Shown one piece after another: positions 26,415-36,261 of a stretch of DNA of 50,852 nucleotides. Position 1 is the first letter of the stretch. Every line of letters starts with the position of its first letter. Under the pieces are notes generated by a model that was given only the letters and a program-made list of their open reading frames with translations, had not been told where the DNA came from and ran no database searches. The translations under genes were made by a program, and so were the position numbers. The stretch comes from Bacteroidetes bacterium UBA7692 (lineage in GTDB: Bacteria; Bacteroidota; Bacteroidia; Chitinophagales; LD1), in the NCBI GenBank assembly GCA_002482725.1, contig DLGO01000068.1:23229-74080 (forward strand), given 5' to 3'.

Positions 26415-29400
26415 ATGTCAATAACAGAGATAGCCATTAAAAGGCCCTTGCTGATTACTGTAATATTTGCTACGGCTATATTATTCGGTATCATCAGCTA
26501 CTCAAGCCTAAATTATAACCTCCTCCCTAAATTTGATGCGAACGTGTTGGCGGTTATTACCGTGTATCGCGGTGCATCGGCAGAAGAGGTGCAGAGCAGT
26601 ATTACCAAGCCGATAGAGGATGCTGTATCATCCATAGAGGGTATAGATAAATTATACTCTTCGTCCAGCGAGGGCGTATCGGTCATTACGATCCAGTTGA
26701 AATCCAACACAAACACGATAACCGCACAGCGTGATGCCGAGCGGAAAATTAACCAGGTAAAATCGCAATTGCCCGACAACGTAGATGATCCGGTAGTAAA
26801 CCGTTTCAACTCCGAGGAGTTGCCGGTATTGCGTATCAGCGCATCTGCCAATGTGAGCGGCCCTGAGCTGTACGACCTGATAGACAGGCAGATAAAGCCG
26901 ATACTATCGAACGTAACCGGTGTAGGTTCCATAAACCTGATAGGTGGCAACGAGCGCGAAATAAACATAGCCCTGGACAACGATAAGCTACAAGCATACA
27001 ACTTGTCGGCTGCACAGGTAAACCAGGCTATTGCCACATCAAACGTTTCGTACCCGGCGGGTAATATAGAGGATGCAAGCAGCAAGCTATCGCTCCGCCT
27101 GGATGCAAAATTTGTAAAGGTAGATGACCTGAGGAACCTGATAGTAGGGCAAGGCAGAACGGGTGGCCGCATACTCCTGAGCGATGTAGCAACTGTTACC
27201 GATGCGCAAACAGAAGTAAGCACCATCAACAGGATAAACGGTAAGCCAGGTATAGGTATAGAGATTGTAAAGCAATCGGACGCAAACGCCGTAGGCGTGA
27301 GTGACCTGACCAAAGCTAAGCTGGAAGAATTGAAAAAAATGTATGCTGATAAGGGCCTCAACTTTACCATAGCTATTGACCAGTCGGTATATACCCTGGC
27401 TTCGGCAGATGCGGTAATGCACGACTTATTCCTGGCAGTATTGATTGTGGCAGGTGTGATGTTGTTGTTTCTGCATAGCATACGCAGTTCCATGTTTGTG
27501 TTGGTGGCACTGCCTTCGGCTATGATACCAACCTTTGTACTGATGTATGTGTTCGGCTTCTCGCTGAACCTGATGACGCTAATGGCGCTGTCGCTGGTGG
27601 TGGGTATCCTGGTGGATGACAGCATAGTGGTACTGGAAAATATATTCAGGCACATGGAGATGGGCAAGGATAAGCTGAAGGCATCCATAGAAGGCCGTGC
27701 CGAGATCGGCTTTACGGCTATAGCCATCACGCTGGTGGACGTTGTGGTATTCGTGCCGATGTCTGTAAGTGGTGGTATGATCGGAAATATCTTGCGCGAG
27801 TTCTCCCTTGTGGTAGTATTCTCTACCCTTATGAGCTTGTTTGTATCATTTACTATTACCCCATTATTAGCTTCCCGTTTTGCCAAGTTGGAGCACTTGT
27901 CAAAAGATACACTTCGTGGCCGTTTCTTCCTTGGTTTCGAAGCTATGCTGGATAGGTTGAAAGACTTTTATGGCAAAACATTGCGCTTTGCATTGGGGCA
28001 TAAAAAGTATGTAATCCTTATTGTACTGCTTCTTTTTGTGGGTGCTTTCTCATTGATACCTGCAGGTTTCATTGGTACAGGATTTGTGAAAGAGGGCGAC
28101 CGTGGTGAGTTGATTATTGCCTTGGAAATGGCACCCGAGACACCTATCTACCAGATGAATCAGGCAACGCTGAAAGCAGAGCAGATAGTAATGGCTAACA
28201 AGGATGTGGTAAAAGTGTTTGCCAACGTAGGTACCCAATCGGGTAATTCGCTTATTGGTAATACATCAAACTCTAACCTGGCAGAACTTGCGGTAACGCT
28301 TACCGATAAAAACGAACGCAATTTTACCAGCAATGATTTTGGTGCGGAAATGCGCGATAAAATATCCAAGATACCTGGCTTGAAGGTGACGATAAAACCT
28401 ACTACGCTTACCGGAAACGCAGAAGCACAGGTGCAGATAGCCGTGAAAGGTGTGGATATGGAAAAAATAAAAATCGCTGCAAAACAAGTGCGCGATGTGG
28501 TGGCAAAAACCCCGGGTACAGACTATATAGAGTATAGCACCAAGAGTCCTAAGAATGAGATAGACATATCGCTGGACAGGGACAAAATGGCTATGGTAGG
28601 TCTTTCGGTACCGGAGGTTGGTAATGCTATACAGCTTGCTTTCCGTGGTAATGACCAGGCCAAGTTTACCGATAGGGGAGAGGAGTACACCATCAATATC
28701 GAAGCAGATAAATTTGACAAGCGTGATATAGAAAGTGTGCGAAATATCAATATCAGGAACAACCGTGGAGCCAATATACGCCTGGCAGAAATCGCGGACA
28801 TCAACCAGAAAACAGGGCAGAGTGTATTGGAAAGGAGCGACCGGCTAAACAGTATAAAAATACTTGCATTCACTGCAGGCCGCCCATCGGGTACGGTAGT
28901 TGCAGATATACAGAAAGGAATGGAGAACGTGAAGCTGCCTGATGGCGTTATTGTTAGTTACCTGGGTGAGGCAGAGCGCCAGAAGGACGCCTTCGGCAGT
29001 TTGGGTATAGCTATGGCTATCGGTTTCTTGCTGGTGTACCTTATCATGGTAGCATTATACGAAAGTGCGGTGTATCCGTTTGTGGTGATGTTCTCCATTC
29101 CTGTAGCGCTTATAGGTGCATTGTTGGCACTAGCGCTGGCTATGGATGTGCTTTCCATATTTGCAATCGTGGGTCTTATAATGCTCATGGGGCTTGTGGC
29201 CAAAAACGGTATTCTGATTGTCGACTTTGCCAATCACCTGAAGTCGGAGGGGTATAACCTTGTAGATGCATTGGTGGAAGCAGGCAGGGAGCGTTTGAGG
29301 CCGATTTTGATGACTACCATCGCCATGATATTCGGTATGTTGCCTATAGCCTTCTCTACAGGTGCCGGTGCCGAGGTAAAAAGCGGTATGGCGTTCGTAA

Positions 29401-29543
29401 TTATCGGAGGATTAACGAGTTCCTTGTTATTAACCCTTATACTTGTACCCACAATGTACTTTATAGTTGATGCTATAAAAGAAAGAGTGGCAAGGTTAGT
29501 AGCAAGAAGGAAAAAAGATATAACAATAGCCCCTGAGGCGTAA
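26415..29543 (+). CDS. RND family multidrug-type efflux permease
   Basis: This 1042-residue inner-membrane pump is of the hydrophobe/amphiphile efflux type. It begins IAIKRPLLITVIF, as usual for the family, and has 12 predicted membrane helices with two large periplasmic loops. The proton-relay residues are visible: the Asp pair in VGILVDDSIVVLEN (fourth helix, about residue 400) and the Lys in GLVAKNGILIVDF (tenth helix, about residue 920). It forms a complete tripartite exporter with the two upstream genes. The substrate is not predictable. MarR control and the absence of metal-type motifs favour small organic compounds over heavy metals. A terminator follows. Confidence 0.96.
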   Translation: MSITEIAIKRPLLITVIFATAILFGIISYSSLNYNLLPKFDANVLAVITVYRGASAEEVQSSITKPIEDAVSSIEGIDKLYSSSSEGVSVITIQLKSNTNTITAQRDAERKINQVKSQLPDNVDDPVVNRFNSEELPVLRISASANVSGPELYDLIDRQIKPILSNVTGVGSINLIGGNEREINIALDNDKLQAYNLSAAQVNQAIATSNVSYPAGNIEDASSKLSLRLDAKFVKVDDLRNLIVGQGRTGGRILLSDVATVTDAQTEVSTINRINGKPGIGIEIVKQSDANAVGVSDLTKAKLEELKKMYADKGLNFTIAIDQSVYTLASADAVMHDLFLAVLIVAGVMLLFLHSIRSSMFVLVALPSAMIPTFVLMYVFGFSLNLMTLMALSLVVGILVDDSIVVLENIFRHMEMGKDKLKASIEGRAEIGFTAIAITLVDVVVFVPMSVSGGMIGNILREFSLVVVFSTLMSLFVSFTITPLLASRFAKLEHLSKDTLRGRFFLGFEAMLDRLKDFYGKTLRFALGHKKYVILIVLLLFVGAFSLIPAGFIGTGFVKEGDRGELIIALEMAPETPIYQMNQATLKAEQIVMANKDVVKVFANVGTQSGNSLIGNTSNSNLAELAVTLTDKNERNFTSNDFGAEMRDKISKIPGLKVTIKPTTLTGNAEAQVQIAVKGVDMEKIKIAAKQVRDVVAKTPGTDYIEYSTKSPKNEIDISLDRDKMAMVGLSVPEVGNAIQLAFRGNDQAKFTDRGEEYTINIEADKFDKRDIESVRNINIRNNRGANIRLAEIADINQKTGQSVLERSDRLNSIKILAFTAGRPSGTVVADIQKGMENVKLPDGVIVSYLGEAERQKDAFGSLGIAMAIGFLLVYLIMVALYESAVYPFVVMFSIPVALIGALLALALAMDVLSIFAIVGLIMLMGLVAKNGILIVDFANHLKSEGYNLVDALVEAGRERLRPILMTTIAMIFGMLPIAFSTGAGAEVKSGMAFVIIGGLTSSLLLTLILVPTMYFIVDAIKERVARLVARRKKDITIAPEA

Positions 29544-29566
29544 GTCTTTGTTTTGGTTAAATATAG

Positions 29567-29600
29567 TCCCGCTTTTCAGTAATGAAAGCGGGATTTTTTT
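29567..29600 (+). terminator. Rho-independent terminator after the RND operon
   Basis: TCCCGCTTTTCA pairs with TGAAAGCGGGA, with one bulged T and a short loop, and is followed by seven T. The stem base resembles that of the terminator at 23257-23292. Confidence 0.85.
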
Positions 29601-30909
29601 ATGGTAGTACCCACCATTTGTTATCAAAGCTATCGTGCTGTGCTGCCAGGTTTACATCCTCTTTTATAAATGGTTTGCTGCCTCTTCCATTTACCGTAAC
29701 ATAGCCTTCGGCATATACTTCGGTGTTTCTGAAGCCACGCTGGCTATATATTTTTGCGAGGTGATGCGCAAACTGCAGTATCATATCCGCTTGTGTGCTC
29801 ATCTGCTTTTCCTGTTGCTGTGTCAGGTAGTCTCTGTTGCGCACGGTTGCTATATTCCCTGTTGCTCCATCCCTTATATGAAATGTAACATCCCCTGCTT
29901 TCTCCATCAGCATTACTCGCCACGAAAAGCGGTAGCCCTGCTCTGTGCGAAACAGATTTCCCGGATATAACAGGTAGCGGATAGGAAGCAGCAATTGTAT
30001 GGTAAAGTGCACTAGTAAAATGAACCTGATAATGCTGTAAGAATGAAAATCATCCTGAGCGGAAGCTCTGTAAAAACGGTGTAATATCCTTTCGTGGAAT
30101 GAAGCAGGCATGAATATACTTGCACATACCATCATCACAAAAGGGAATACACCTATGGCGGGGAAAAGTATTGCCGTAAATACATGGAATACGACTACTA
30201 CGGCATAGGCATACCATACGGTCCTCTTGTTGAAGAGAAAGAATGCGATAAGGCAATCGAACAGCATACCTGTCCAGCTAAAAAAGTATGCTGTTACTTT
30301 CAGGTTGAGCAAAGGCCCGATAAGCGGCAACTCATTTTTATCAGGCAGCCATATACGCAGGGGTAATGCGTGCAGCAGCCAGTCGCTGTTTATTTTGGCA
30401 ATGCCCGCAAAAAAATAGACGATGGCCATCTGAAACTGTAATGCAAAAATCATCCAGCGTGGTACTGCATTGGTATATTTTGCCAAGCCAAACCTAACAT
30501 CCAATGAGGCAAAGCGGTGTGCAGGAAGCATGCAAAGGAGAAAGGAAATGATGCTTATAAAATAGTAGTGGTTCAGGTAGGTAGTTTTATCTATCAGCTC
30601 TACATAGGTAAAAAGCAGGAAGAACGAGATGGCAGCAAAGCGGTATACGAGGCCGAGCGCAATACAAATAGCGCATATCAATAAGCTGGCAAATACAAGA
30701 TACATGCCGTTGCCTTGCAAGGGTTTTACCCAATCAAATCCGTAGTAGGTAAAAAAGAAAGATGGCCGTATATATAACTGTTCTATCCAGCCATTGTGCC
30801 AGAACCTGATAGTAGCCAGTGCCATCATTATACCAAAGGCTATCCTGAACACCGCCAGTGGTGCTATGGATGCCTGTTGATTAAGATAGGACGTGATACG
30901 GTTTTTCAA
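29599..30909 (-). CDS. HTTM domain membrane protein
   Basis: This 436-residue protein has an N-terminal block of about seven or eight hydrophobic helices (residues about 18-285) and a C-terminal polar domain. It matches the HTTM (vitamin K-dependent gamma-carboxylase-like) family: LAVFRIAFGIMM at the start, the YYFISIISFLLCMLPAHR turn and QFQMAIVYFFAGIAKIN. The start codon is TTG (30909). The nearest upstream ATG runs into a stop, and the next internal Met would cut the first helix. It lies 96 bases after the imelysin gene on the same strand and is probably the third gene of that operon. The reaction is unknown. Confidence 0.85.
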   Translation of the reverse strand: MKNRITSYLNQQASIAPLAVFRIAFGIMMALATIRFWHNGWIEQLYIRPSFFFTYYGFDWVKPLQGNGMYLVFASLLICAICIALGLVYRFAAISFFLLFTYVELIDKTTYLNHYYFISIISFLLCMLPAHRFASLDVRFGLAKYTNAVPRWMIFALQFQMAIVYFFAGIAKINSDWLLHALPLRIWLPDKNELPLIGPLLNLKVTAYFFSWTGMLFDCLIAFFLFNKRTVWYAYAVVVVFHVFTAILFPAIGVFPFVMMVCASIFMPASFHERILHRFYRASAQDDFHSYSIIRFILLVHFTIQLLLPIRYLLYPGNLFRTEQGYRFSWRVMLMEKAGDVTFHIRDGATGNIATVRNRDYLTQQQEKQMSTQADMILQFAHHLAKIYSQRGFRNTEVYAEGYVTVNGRGSKPFIKEDVNLAAQHDSFDNKWWVLP

Positions 30910-31005
30910 ATACAGTCAGATATTTAGTTCATGCACGTGATTGCCTGCCATTGGAGCAAAGCTAACTGTAAAGGGTCAGAACACAGATATCATCCAGCTA
31001 TGAGG

Positions 31006-32067
31006 TTAGTCACCATCATTGTCTGTATAGTTAATAGTAACGCCTATGGCAGAAGCCATATCTACTTTGATCAATACAGTGAGTTTTTTCAGTTCCAGGA
31101 AAAGGGTTTCCATTTTAGGTTTTTCGTTGATAAGGGCAGATTTGAAATCTCCTGATATTGCTTGTGAGGCCGCAATGGCTTTATCGAACTGATTGGTTAT
31201 TTCTTCATTTAACGGCCTCTCCTGGTATAGGGCTTCTTTTACTTTCGGGTAGTCGTCAAATCCTATTCCTGATCCACCGGTAAACAGGTTTTTGTTCGCT
31301 TCCAGGTTGGCAATAAGCAGCTCCTTCGCATTGTTGGCATATAACCCCTCCAGCTTATCGGGATACAGGTTGCCGGATGAGATAAGGCCAATATAGCCCA
31401 GTGCATTGCCCACCCTTTCTCTGCGGGTTCTTTCGGTGGCTTGTGCCCAGGCATTATTCAGTATACTGATAGAGCTGCCTGCATCCAGAGCAGTAGCTGC
31501 AATAAAGCCGGCAGAGCCGCCATTGGTCCATGCATCGTAAGCTGTGGTAATGTTGCTGCTTATATCGGTAGTTACATCCAGCAGGTATTTGCGGGCATTG
31601 CTGTTTGTGGTAAAGAAGTTTACAGTTGCGCTTTCGTCCTTGCTGTACAATAGAAAATCAATAGCTGCAAATCCCTTTGCTGCCAGATTACCAGCTGCGC
31701 CAAGTGTGTAGGTACCGCTAACTATATTGGCGGCAATTTTATTGGTATCGCAAGGGAAGGTATTGAGCGAATAAGATTGTGATTCTGCTGCGCCAAAATC
31801 GTAGGTCTCTATTCCTTGCCATGCTGTATACGCTGAGTTGAATGCTACTTTCAGAGTTTGAAGTTTGGCAATATCGGGGGCATCATTAAAAGATACTACA
31901 GCATCTTTTAATGATGTTGCCCGATCATGAGAAAGTTTATATGCAGGAGCTATTACATTATTGCCAATGTTCTGAAGCAATGGGCCACGGTCGTATTCAC
32001 TCTCCTTCTTCTCGCAGGAAGAGATCATTAAGATAAAACCCAGAACCGGTAAAAGTGAATACTTCAT
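31006..32067 (-). CDS. Imelysin family lipoprotein
   Basis: The protein has 353 residues when started at the ATG at 32067. A TTG two codons earlier is unlikely. The signal ends in a lipobox (LMISSC), so the mature protein is lipid-anchored, probably to the outer membrane. The imelysin (former M75) fold is supported by NVIAPAYKLSHDRA, AWQGIETYDFGAAES, GFAAIDFLLYS and the helical C-terminal half. Imelysin-like proteins are linked to iron uptake, and peptidase activity is doubtful for the family. I do not see a clear GxHxxE motif here. It sits between DUF4856 and HTTM genes. Confidence 0.88.
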   Translation of the reverse strand: MKYSLLPVLGFILMISSCEKKESEYDRGPLLQNIGNNVIAPAYKLSHDRATSLKDAVVSFNDAPDIAKLQTLKVAFNSAYTAWQGIETYDFGAAESQSYSLNTFPCDTNKIAANIVSGTYTLGAAGNLAAKGFAAIDFLLYSKDESATVNFFTTNSNARKYLLDVTTDISSNITTAYDAWTNGGSAGFIAATALDAGSSISILNNAWAQATERTRRERVGNALGYIGLISSGNLYPDKLEGLYANNAKELLIANLEANKNLFTGGSGIGFDDYPKVKEALYQERPLNEEITNQFDKAIAASQAISGDFKSALINEKPKMETLFLELKKLTVLIKVDMASAIGVTINYTDNDGD

Positions 32068-32107
32068 TGTCAATATTGTTTAGCTTCTTGTATTTTGAAA
32101 AGAAATA

Positions 32108-33154
32108 CTACAGTTGGTCTTTCACGCTGTTAAGTCCGTAGATAGAGCTCAGTGTGTTTTTTGCTGTGTTCAGGTCATTCAATGTTACATTGTAGTTATT
32201 GGTGCCCAATGTGTTCAATACATTGGTTATCTCTGTGTCAGTTATTTTCTTGGCCGGGTTGTAGCGCAAAGCGCGCACAAGGCCTACTGCTTCTGACATG
32301 GTGTGGCAGCGTGTGCCATCTGTGCCAAATCCTTTTATGGCTTCGTTGATATAATGTATCGCAGTTCCTGCTATGCCTTTTTCCAGATTTTCACGGATAA
32401 TAGCTACTTGCTTTGTTACTTCTTCGTTGTCTTCGTTATTTAATGCAGCACGGCCTTTCAGGTAGGCATTCATAGCGGCAGTATTATTGCCCAGCAGTGA
32501 ATCGCGGTCATTGCCATATTTACCCAAATGGCGTATGCCTGTTTTGTTGCTTGGGTAGTCTTTGGGTACACCAAAGTATCCGAATGCTTCATCCCATGAG
32601 TGTTGGCGAACAGACTTTGCTAAAGAGCTTCCTATTTTTGCATCATCCAGATATACTGCTGTTATCTGGTAGTACACAAGCGCACCAAGTATGCTCTTTT
32701 GAATCCATTCATTGTGTTCTGCACCATTGCCATCCAGCAAAAAGCCACCAACTACACCGGCATTGCCTTGGCTACCGGCCGCTGATGCCTGACTGGCCAA
32801 TGCTAAATCATCCATGTAACCTTCAATTACTGCCTGCTCTGTAACAAAGGTTTTATCCTTTAGCTGTTTGCCAGAAGTGTTAAGTGCAGCAGCAGTAAAT
32901 GGGCTATTGGTATTGCTATACAGATCTTTCAATTTTTGAGCAGACACCTGTGTTCCTATGGTACGCCCTTTTTTCATCTCATTTATCAATTCTGTAAGCA
33001 TATCCAGGCGGGCTGTCTGTCCGCTATAGTCTACACTGTCAAAATTGTAAGAGGTAGGTACGTCATACGATTTAGTGTTGTCGTCCTTTTTGCAGGAGTT
33101 AAGGCCAAGCACTACTATCGAAAACAAGGCAATAATGAGGTATTCTTTTTTCAT
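32108..33154 (-). CDS. DUF4856 family lipoprotein
   Basis: This 348-residue protein has a signal peptide and lipobox (VLGLNSC), followed by a Lys/Asp-rich linker. The start of the mature part (YDVPTSYNFDSVDYSGQTARLDML) and the motifs GFLLDGNGAEHNEWIQKS, HSWDEAFGYFGVPKD and HLGKYGNDRDS are typical of DUF4856. That family is known only from Bacteroidota-type bacteria and often sits beside imelysin genes. It leads the minus-strand operon with imelysin (40 bases downstream) and HTTM, behind a good promoter. Function is unknown, and an envelope role in metal or ligand capture is inferred from the imelysin partner. Confidence 0.88.
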   Translation of the reverse strand: MKKEYLIIALFSIVVLGLNSCKKDDNTKSYDVPTSYNFDSVDYSGQTARLDMLTELINEMKKGRTIGTQVSAQKLKDLYSNTNSPFTAAALNTSGKQLKDKTFVTEQAVIEGYMDDLALASQASAAGSQGNAGVVGGFLLDGNGAEHNEWIQKSILGALVYYQITAVYLDDAKIGSSLAKSVRQHSWDEAFGYFGVPKDYPSNKTGIRHLGKYGNDRDSLLGNNTAAMNAYLKGRAALNNEDNEEVTKQVAIIRENLEKGIAGTAIHYINEAIKGFGTDGTRCHTMSEAVGLVRALRYNPAKKITDTEITNVLNTLGTNNYNVTLNDLNTAKNTLSSIYGLNSVKDQL

Positions 33155-33184
33155 TTCTTATTTGGATTGATTCTAATTAGGCTG

Positions 33185-33214
33185 CAAACATAATCAGCAA
33201 AGCCAATAATCAAA
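33185..33214 (-). promoter_or_regulatory. Bacteroidota-type promoter of the DUF4856 operon
   Basis: On the minus strand TTTG (33211-33214) is followed after 18 bases by TATGTTTG (33185-33192), a full TAnnTTTG -7 box. The start codon lies 30 bases downstream of the -7 box. This is the best -33/-7 pair I found in the window. Confidence 0.6.
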
Positions 33215-33435
33215 ATGCGCTCGGGTAAAATATTTGCATTTTATAAAATAAATAATTTTATATGTGTTTAAATGTATCCGGCTTCAAACAGTAGTATTTA
33301 GGATAGCTTTTGATGAATGAATAGTACATTATGCTTTGGGTAAATTGATTTCGGTTTAAAAGTTGTTGAAGAAATAATGCTATGCGAACAAACAGTTCTT
33401 AAATTCGTTACTCATCTTTTTAAGTTAAATTCAGT

Positions 33436-34440
33436 ATGAATATTGTTATTCCAATGGCTGGCTGGGGTACACGTTTACGCCCCCACTCACTTACTATCCC
33501 GAAACCAATGTTGCCGATTGCCGGTAAGCCTATTGTACAACGCCTGGTAGAAGACCTGATAAAAACATGTCCTGAAAAGGTAGAGAACATAGTATTTATT
33601 ATTCGCCAGGACTTTGGAAAAGCTATAGAGGAAAAGCTAAAATCGCTGACAGATATATTGGGCGTGCCTTGCCACATACGCTATCAGGATGTGCCGGATG
33701 GTACTGCACATGCAGTGCTTTGCGCTTCAGAATTTTTGAAAGGAAAGGTAATTGTAGCTTTTGCTGATACGCTTTTCCGTTTCGATAAGCAGCTGGACAC
33801 TAATAAGGAAGGAATTATCTGGGTGCAGAAAGTGGCAGACCCATCGGCTTTTGGCGTGGTAAAGATAAATGCAGAGAATACTATAACTGACTTTATAGAG
33901 AAGCCAAAAGAGTTTGTAAGCGATCTGGCTATCATAGGTATCTACTATTTTAAAGATGGTGAGAATCTGCGTAGCGAAATGCAATACCTGGTGGATAATG
34001 ATATACGCGAAAAAGGCGAGTACCAATTGACCAATGCCCTGGAAAATATGAAAGGCAAAGGATTAAAATTTGTACCGGGTGAGGTGAGCGAATGGCTGGA
34101 CTGTGGCAATAAAAATGCTACTGTAGATACCAACCAACGATACCTGAACTTCCTGAATGGAGAAAGCCTGGTAAGCAGCAGCGCAGTGCTGGAAAATACG
34201 GTGGTAATACAACCATCGTTTATAGACGAGGGCGTTAAAATATCTAACAGTGTAATAGGTCCGCATGTTTCTATAGGTAAGAATACCGTTATAGATAACT
34301 GTATCGTGAAAAACACTATTGTTCAGTCCAATACTTCGCTAAAAAATAAGTTAATTCACAACAGCATGGTAGGCAATAACGTTACATTGCAGGGTGCATT
34401 TGAGGATTTGAGCTTCGGCGATTATACCACTGCCTCTTAG
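33436..34440 (+). CDS. Sugar-phosphate nucleotidyltransferase
   Basis: This 334-residue cytoplasmic enzyme would form an NDP-sugar from a sugar 1-phosphate and NTP. The nucleotide-binding signature is MAGWGTRLRPHSLTIPKPML (residues about 7-26). The metal-binding FADT follows at about residue 115, and the sugar-binding region holds VQKVADPSAFGVVK and EKPKEF. From about residue 240 a left-handed beta-helix with hexapeptide character follows (VISNSVIGPHVSIG and similar), as in GlmU- or mannose-1-phosphate-type enzymes. The exact sugar is undetermined. It heads a run with a TPR lipoprotein and asparagine synthase, 29 bases apart. Confidence 0.9.
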   Translation: MNIVIPMAGWGTRLRPHSLTIPKPMLPIAGKPIVQRLVEDLIKTCPEKVENIVFIIRQDFGKAIEEKLKSLTDILGVPCHIRYQDVPDGTAHAVLCASEFLKGKVIVAFADTLFRFDKQLDTNKEGIIWVQKVADPSAFGVVKINAENTITDFIEKPKEFVSDLAIIGIYYFKDGENLRSEMQYLVDNDIREKGEYQLTNALENMKGKGLKFVPGEVSEWLDCGNKNATVDTNQRYLNFLNGESLVSSSAVLENTVVIQPSFIDEGVKISNSVIGPHVSIGKNTVIDNCIVKNTIVQSNTSLKNKLIHNSMVGNNVTLQGAFEDLSFGDYTTAS

Positions 34441-34469
34441 GAAAAGAGTATTAACTATACTGATAATTG

Positions 34470-36212
34470 ATGAAAAATATCTTAGCGCTACTTATACCTG
34501 TCTTGTTCGTTGCTGCATCGTGCAAGTCTGCCAAACCTGCTGCCGGTGCAGCAGACTCAGGCAAATTGCAACCCCTGTCTAAGGTAGAGCGGGCGGACCA
34601 GAAAAAGGCTGAAAAGACTTTTCTGGATGCCGTGAAAGCAAAATTGATAGAGGATAATGGAGAGGCGCTAAAGCTTTTTCAGGAAGTGGTAGGGCTGGAC
34701 CCCAATAATGCAGCGGCACACTACGAACTGGCTAACCTTTACCTGCGTTCAGGTTTGGTAGAGCCTGCCAGAGAGGCGGCTAAGAAAGCTATGGCCCTGG
34801 ACCCGCGCAATAAGTGGTATGTGTCTATGTACACAGATATACTGGTGCGCACAGACCCGAAGGAGGCAGTGAAAACACTGGAGGCTGCTTTGAAGCAATT
34901 TCCGAATGAATCTGACTTTTATACGAATCTGGCATACTTGTACCTGCAGATGAAAAATCCTACAGAGGCTTTGCGTGTATATGATCAGTACGAAAAGGTA
35001 TTTGGTATAGACGAGGGCATTGTAAACCAAAAGAAGAATATCTACCTGCAGACCAATCAATTTGATAAGGCGATAGCAGAGTTGAAGAAACTGGAAGACC
35101 TGTACCCGAACGAGCCGGAAGTAATGATGATGCGTGCGGAACTATTTACAGCTAATAACATGCCAGCCAAGGCCAATGAGGTATATAAAGACATACTAAA
35201 AATAGACCCGGACAATGCACAGGCGCTTTTGGGTGTGGCGGATTTCAGCAGTAAAAGCGGGGATACAACCGTGCGTAAGGAAAACGTAAGAAAGATATTT
35301 GCAAATCCGAATATTGGCGTAGAGGCAAAAGTGAAAATCCTGTTCCCTTACCTGCAATACTTTGATGCCAAAGAGTCTAATAAAACAGAAGCGCTTGAGC
35401 TTTCTGATATCCTGGTGAAAACACATCCTTCGGATGCTATGTCTTACTCCATTCGAGGCGATGTGCTGAACTATTCCGACAAAACGGATGAGGCTATTGT
35501 GGCGTACAATAAATCGCTGGAGTACAAGAAGGATGTATTTGCGGTATGGCAGCAGCTATTCTTTTTATATAACCAAAAGCAGCAGTGGGATACGCTGTTG
35601 AGGTTGACCACGGATGCACAGGAATTGTACCCGAATCAGGCGATGGTATATTTGTTCAAGGGTATTTCGGAGAATCAGCTGAAGAAGTATGACCTGGCCT
35701 TGAAATCTTACTCGAAAGGCGCAAAAATGACTGCTTCTGACCCAAAGATGAAAGCACAGTTCCTATCCAATATGGGCGATGTATACCACACACAAAAGAA
35801 ATATGAGGAGTCGGATAGCCTGTACACGGATGCCTTGAAGTATGATCCGGACAATGCTACGGTGCTGAACAATTTCAGCTACTACCTTTCGCTAAGAAAG
35901 AAAGACCTGGACCACGCCAAGCAGATGAGCTCGTATGCCAATACACTGGTGCCAAACAACGATTCTTACCTGGACACCTATGCATGGATTTTGTTCCAGC
36001 TGCAGGATTACAAAGCTGCCAAGGAATTTCAGGAGAAAGCCATGAAGAGCGGCGGTGACAAGAGTGGTACCATACTGGAGCACTATGGCGATATACTATC
36101 CAAAATGGGCGACAAAGAAAACGCCCTGGATTACTGGAAAAAAGCCAAGGCGCTTGGTGTGGATTCGCCAACTTTGCAGCGCAAGATTGACGAAGGAAAG
36201 TATATAGAATAA
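34470..36212 (+). CDS. TPR-repeat lipoprotein
   Basis: The protein has 580 residues from the ATG at 34470; a TTG one codon earlier is also in frame. The signal peptide ends in a lipobox (FVAASC). The rest is a long series of tetratricopeptide repeats from about residue 45 to the end (for example NNAAAHYELANLYLRSGL and TVLNNFSYYLSLR). It is probably an outer-membrane or periplasmic scaffold. The position between a sugar nucleotidyltransferase and asparagine synthase suggests a role in envelope or polysaccharide assembly, but TPR proteins bind many partners and no more can be said. Confidence 0.88.
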   Translation: MKNILALLIPVLFVAASCKSAKPAAGAADSGKLQPLSKVERADQKKAEKTFLDAVKAKLIEDNGEALKLFQEVVGLDPNNAAAHYELANLYLRSGLVEPAREAAKKAMALDPRNKWYVSMYTDILVRTDPKEAVKTLEAALKQFPNESDFYTNLAYLYLQMKNPTEALRVYDQYEKVFGIDEGIVNQKKNIYLQTNQFDKAIAELKKLEDLYPNEPEVMMMRAELFTANNMPAKANEVYKDILKIDPDNAQALLGVADFSSKSGDTTVRKENVRKIFANPNIGVEAKVKILFPYLQYFDAKESNKTEALELSDILVKTHPSDAMSYSIRGDVLNYSDKTDEAIVAYNKSLEYKKDVFAVWQQLFFLYNQKQQWDTLLRLTTDAQELYPNQAMVYLFKGISENQLKKYDLALKSYSKGAKMTASDPKMKAQFLSNMGDVYHTQKKYEESDSLYTDALKYDPDNATVLNNFSYYLSLRKKDLDHAKQMSSYANTLVPNNDSYLDTYAWILFQLQDYKAAKEFQEKAMKSGGDKSGTILEHYGDILSKMGDKENALDYWKKAKALGVDSPTLQRKIDEGKYIE

Positions 36213-36261
36213 GGAATCTTAATTTCGCATAGATTTACAGCGTAGAATATTATAACAGCCG

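Noticed and set aside
26513..27886. 457-codon open frame antisense to the RND permease
   Set aside because: The opposite strand encodes a textbook RND pump with all proton-relay residues. The antisense peptide has no family features and is a codon-bias shadow.
30910..31005. Possible tRNA or small RNA between HTTM and imelysin genes
   Set aside because: I could not fold a cloverleaf or find a T-run-ended hairpin in the 96-base gap.
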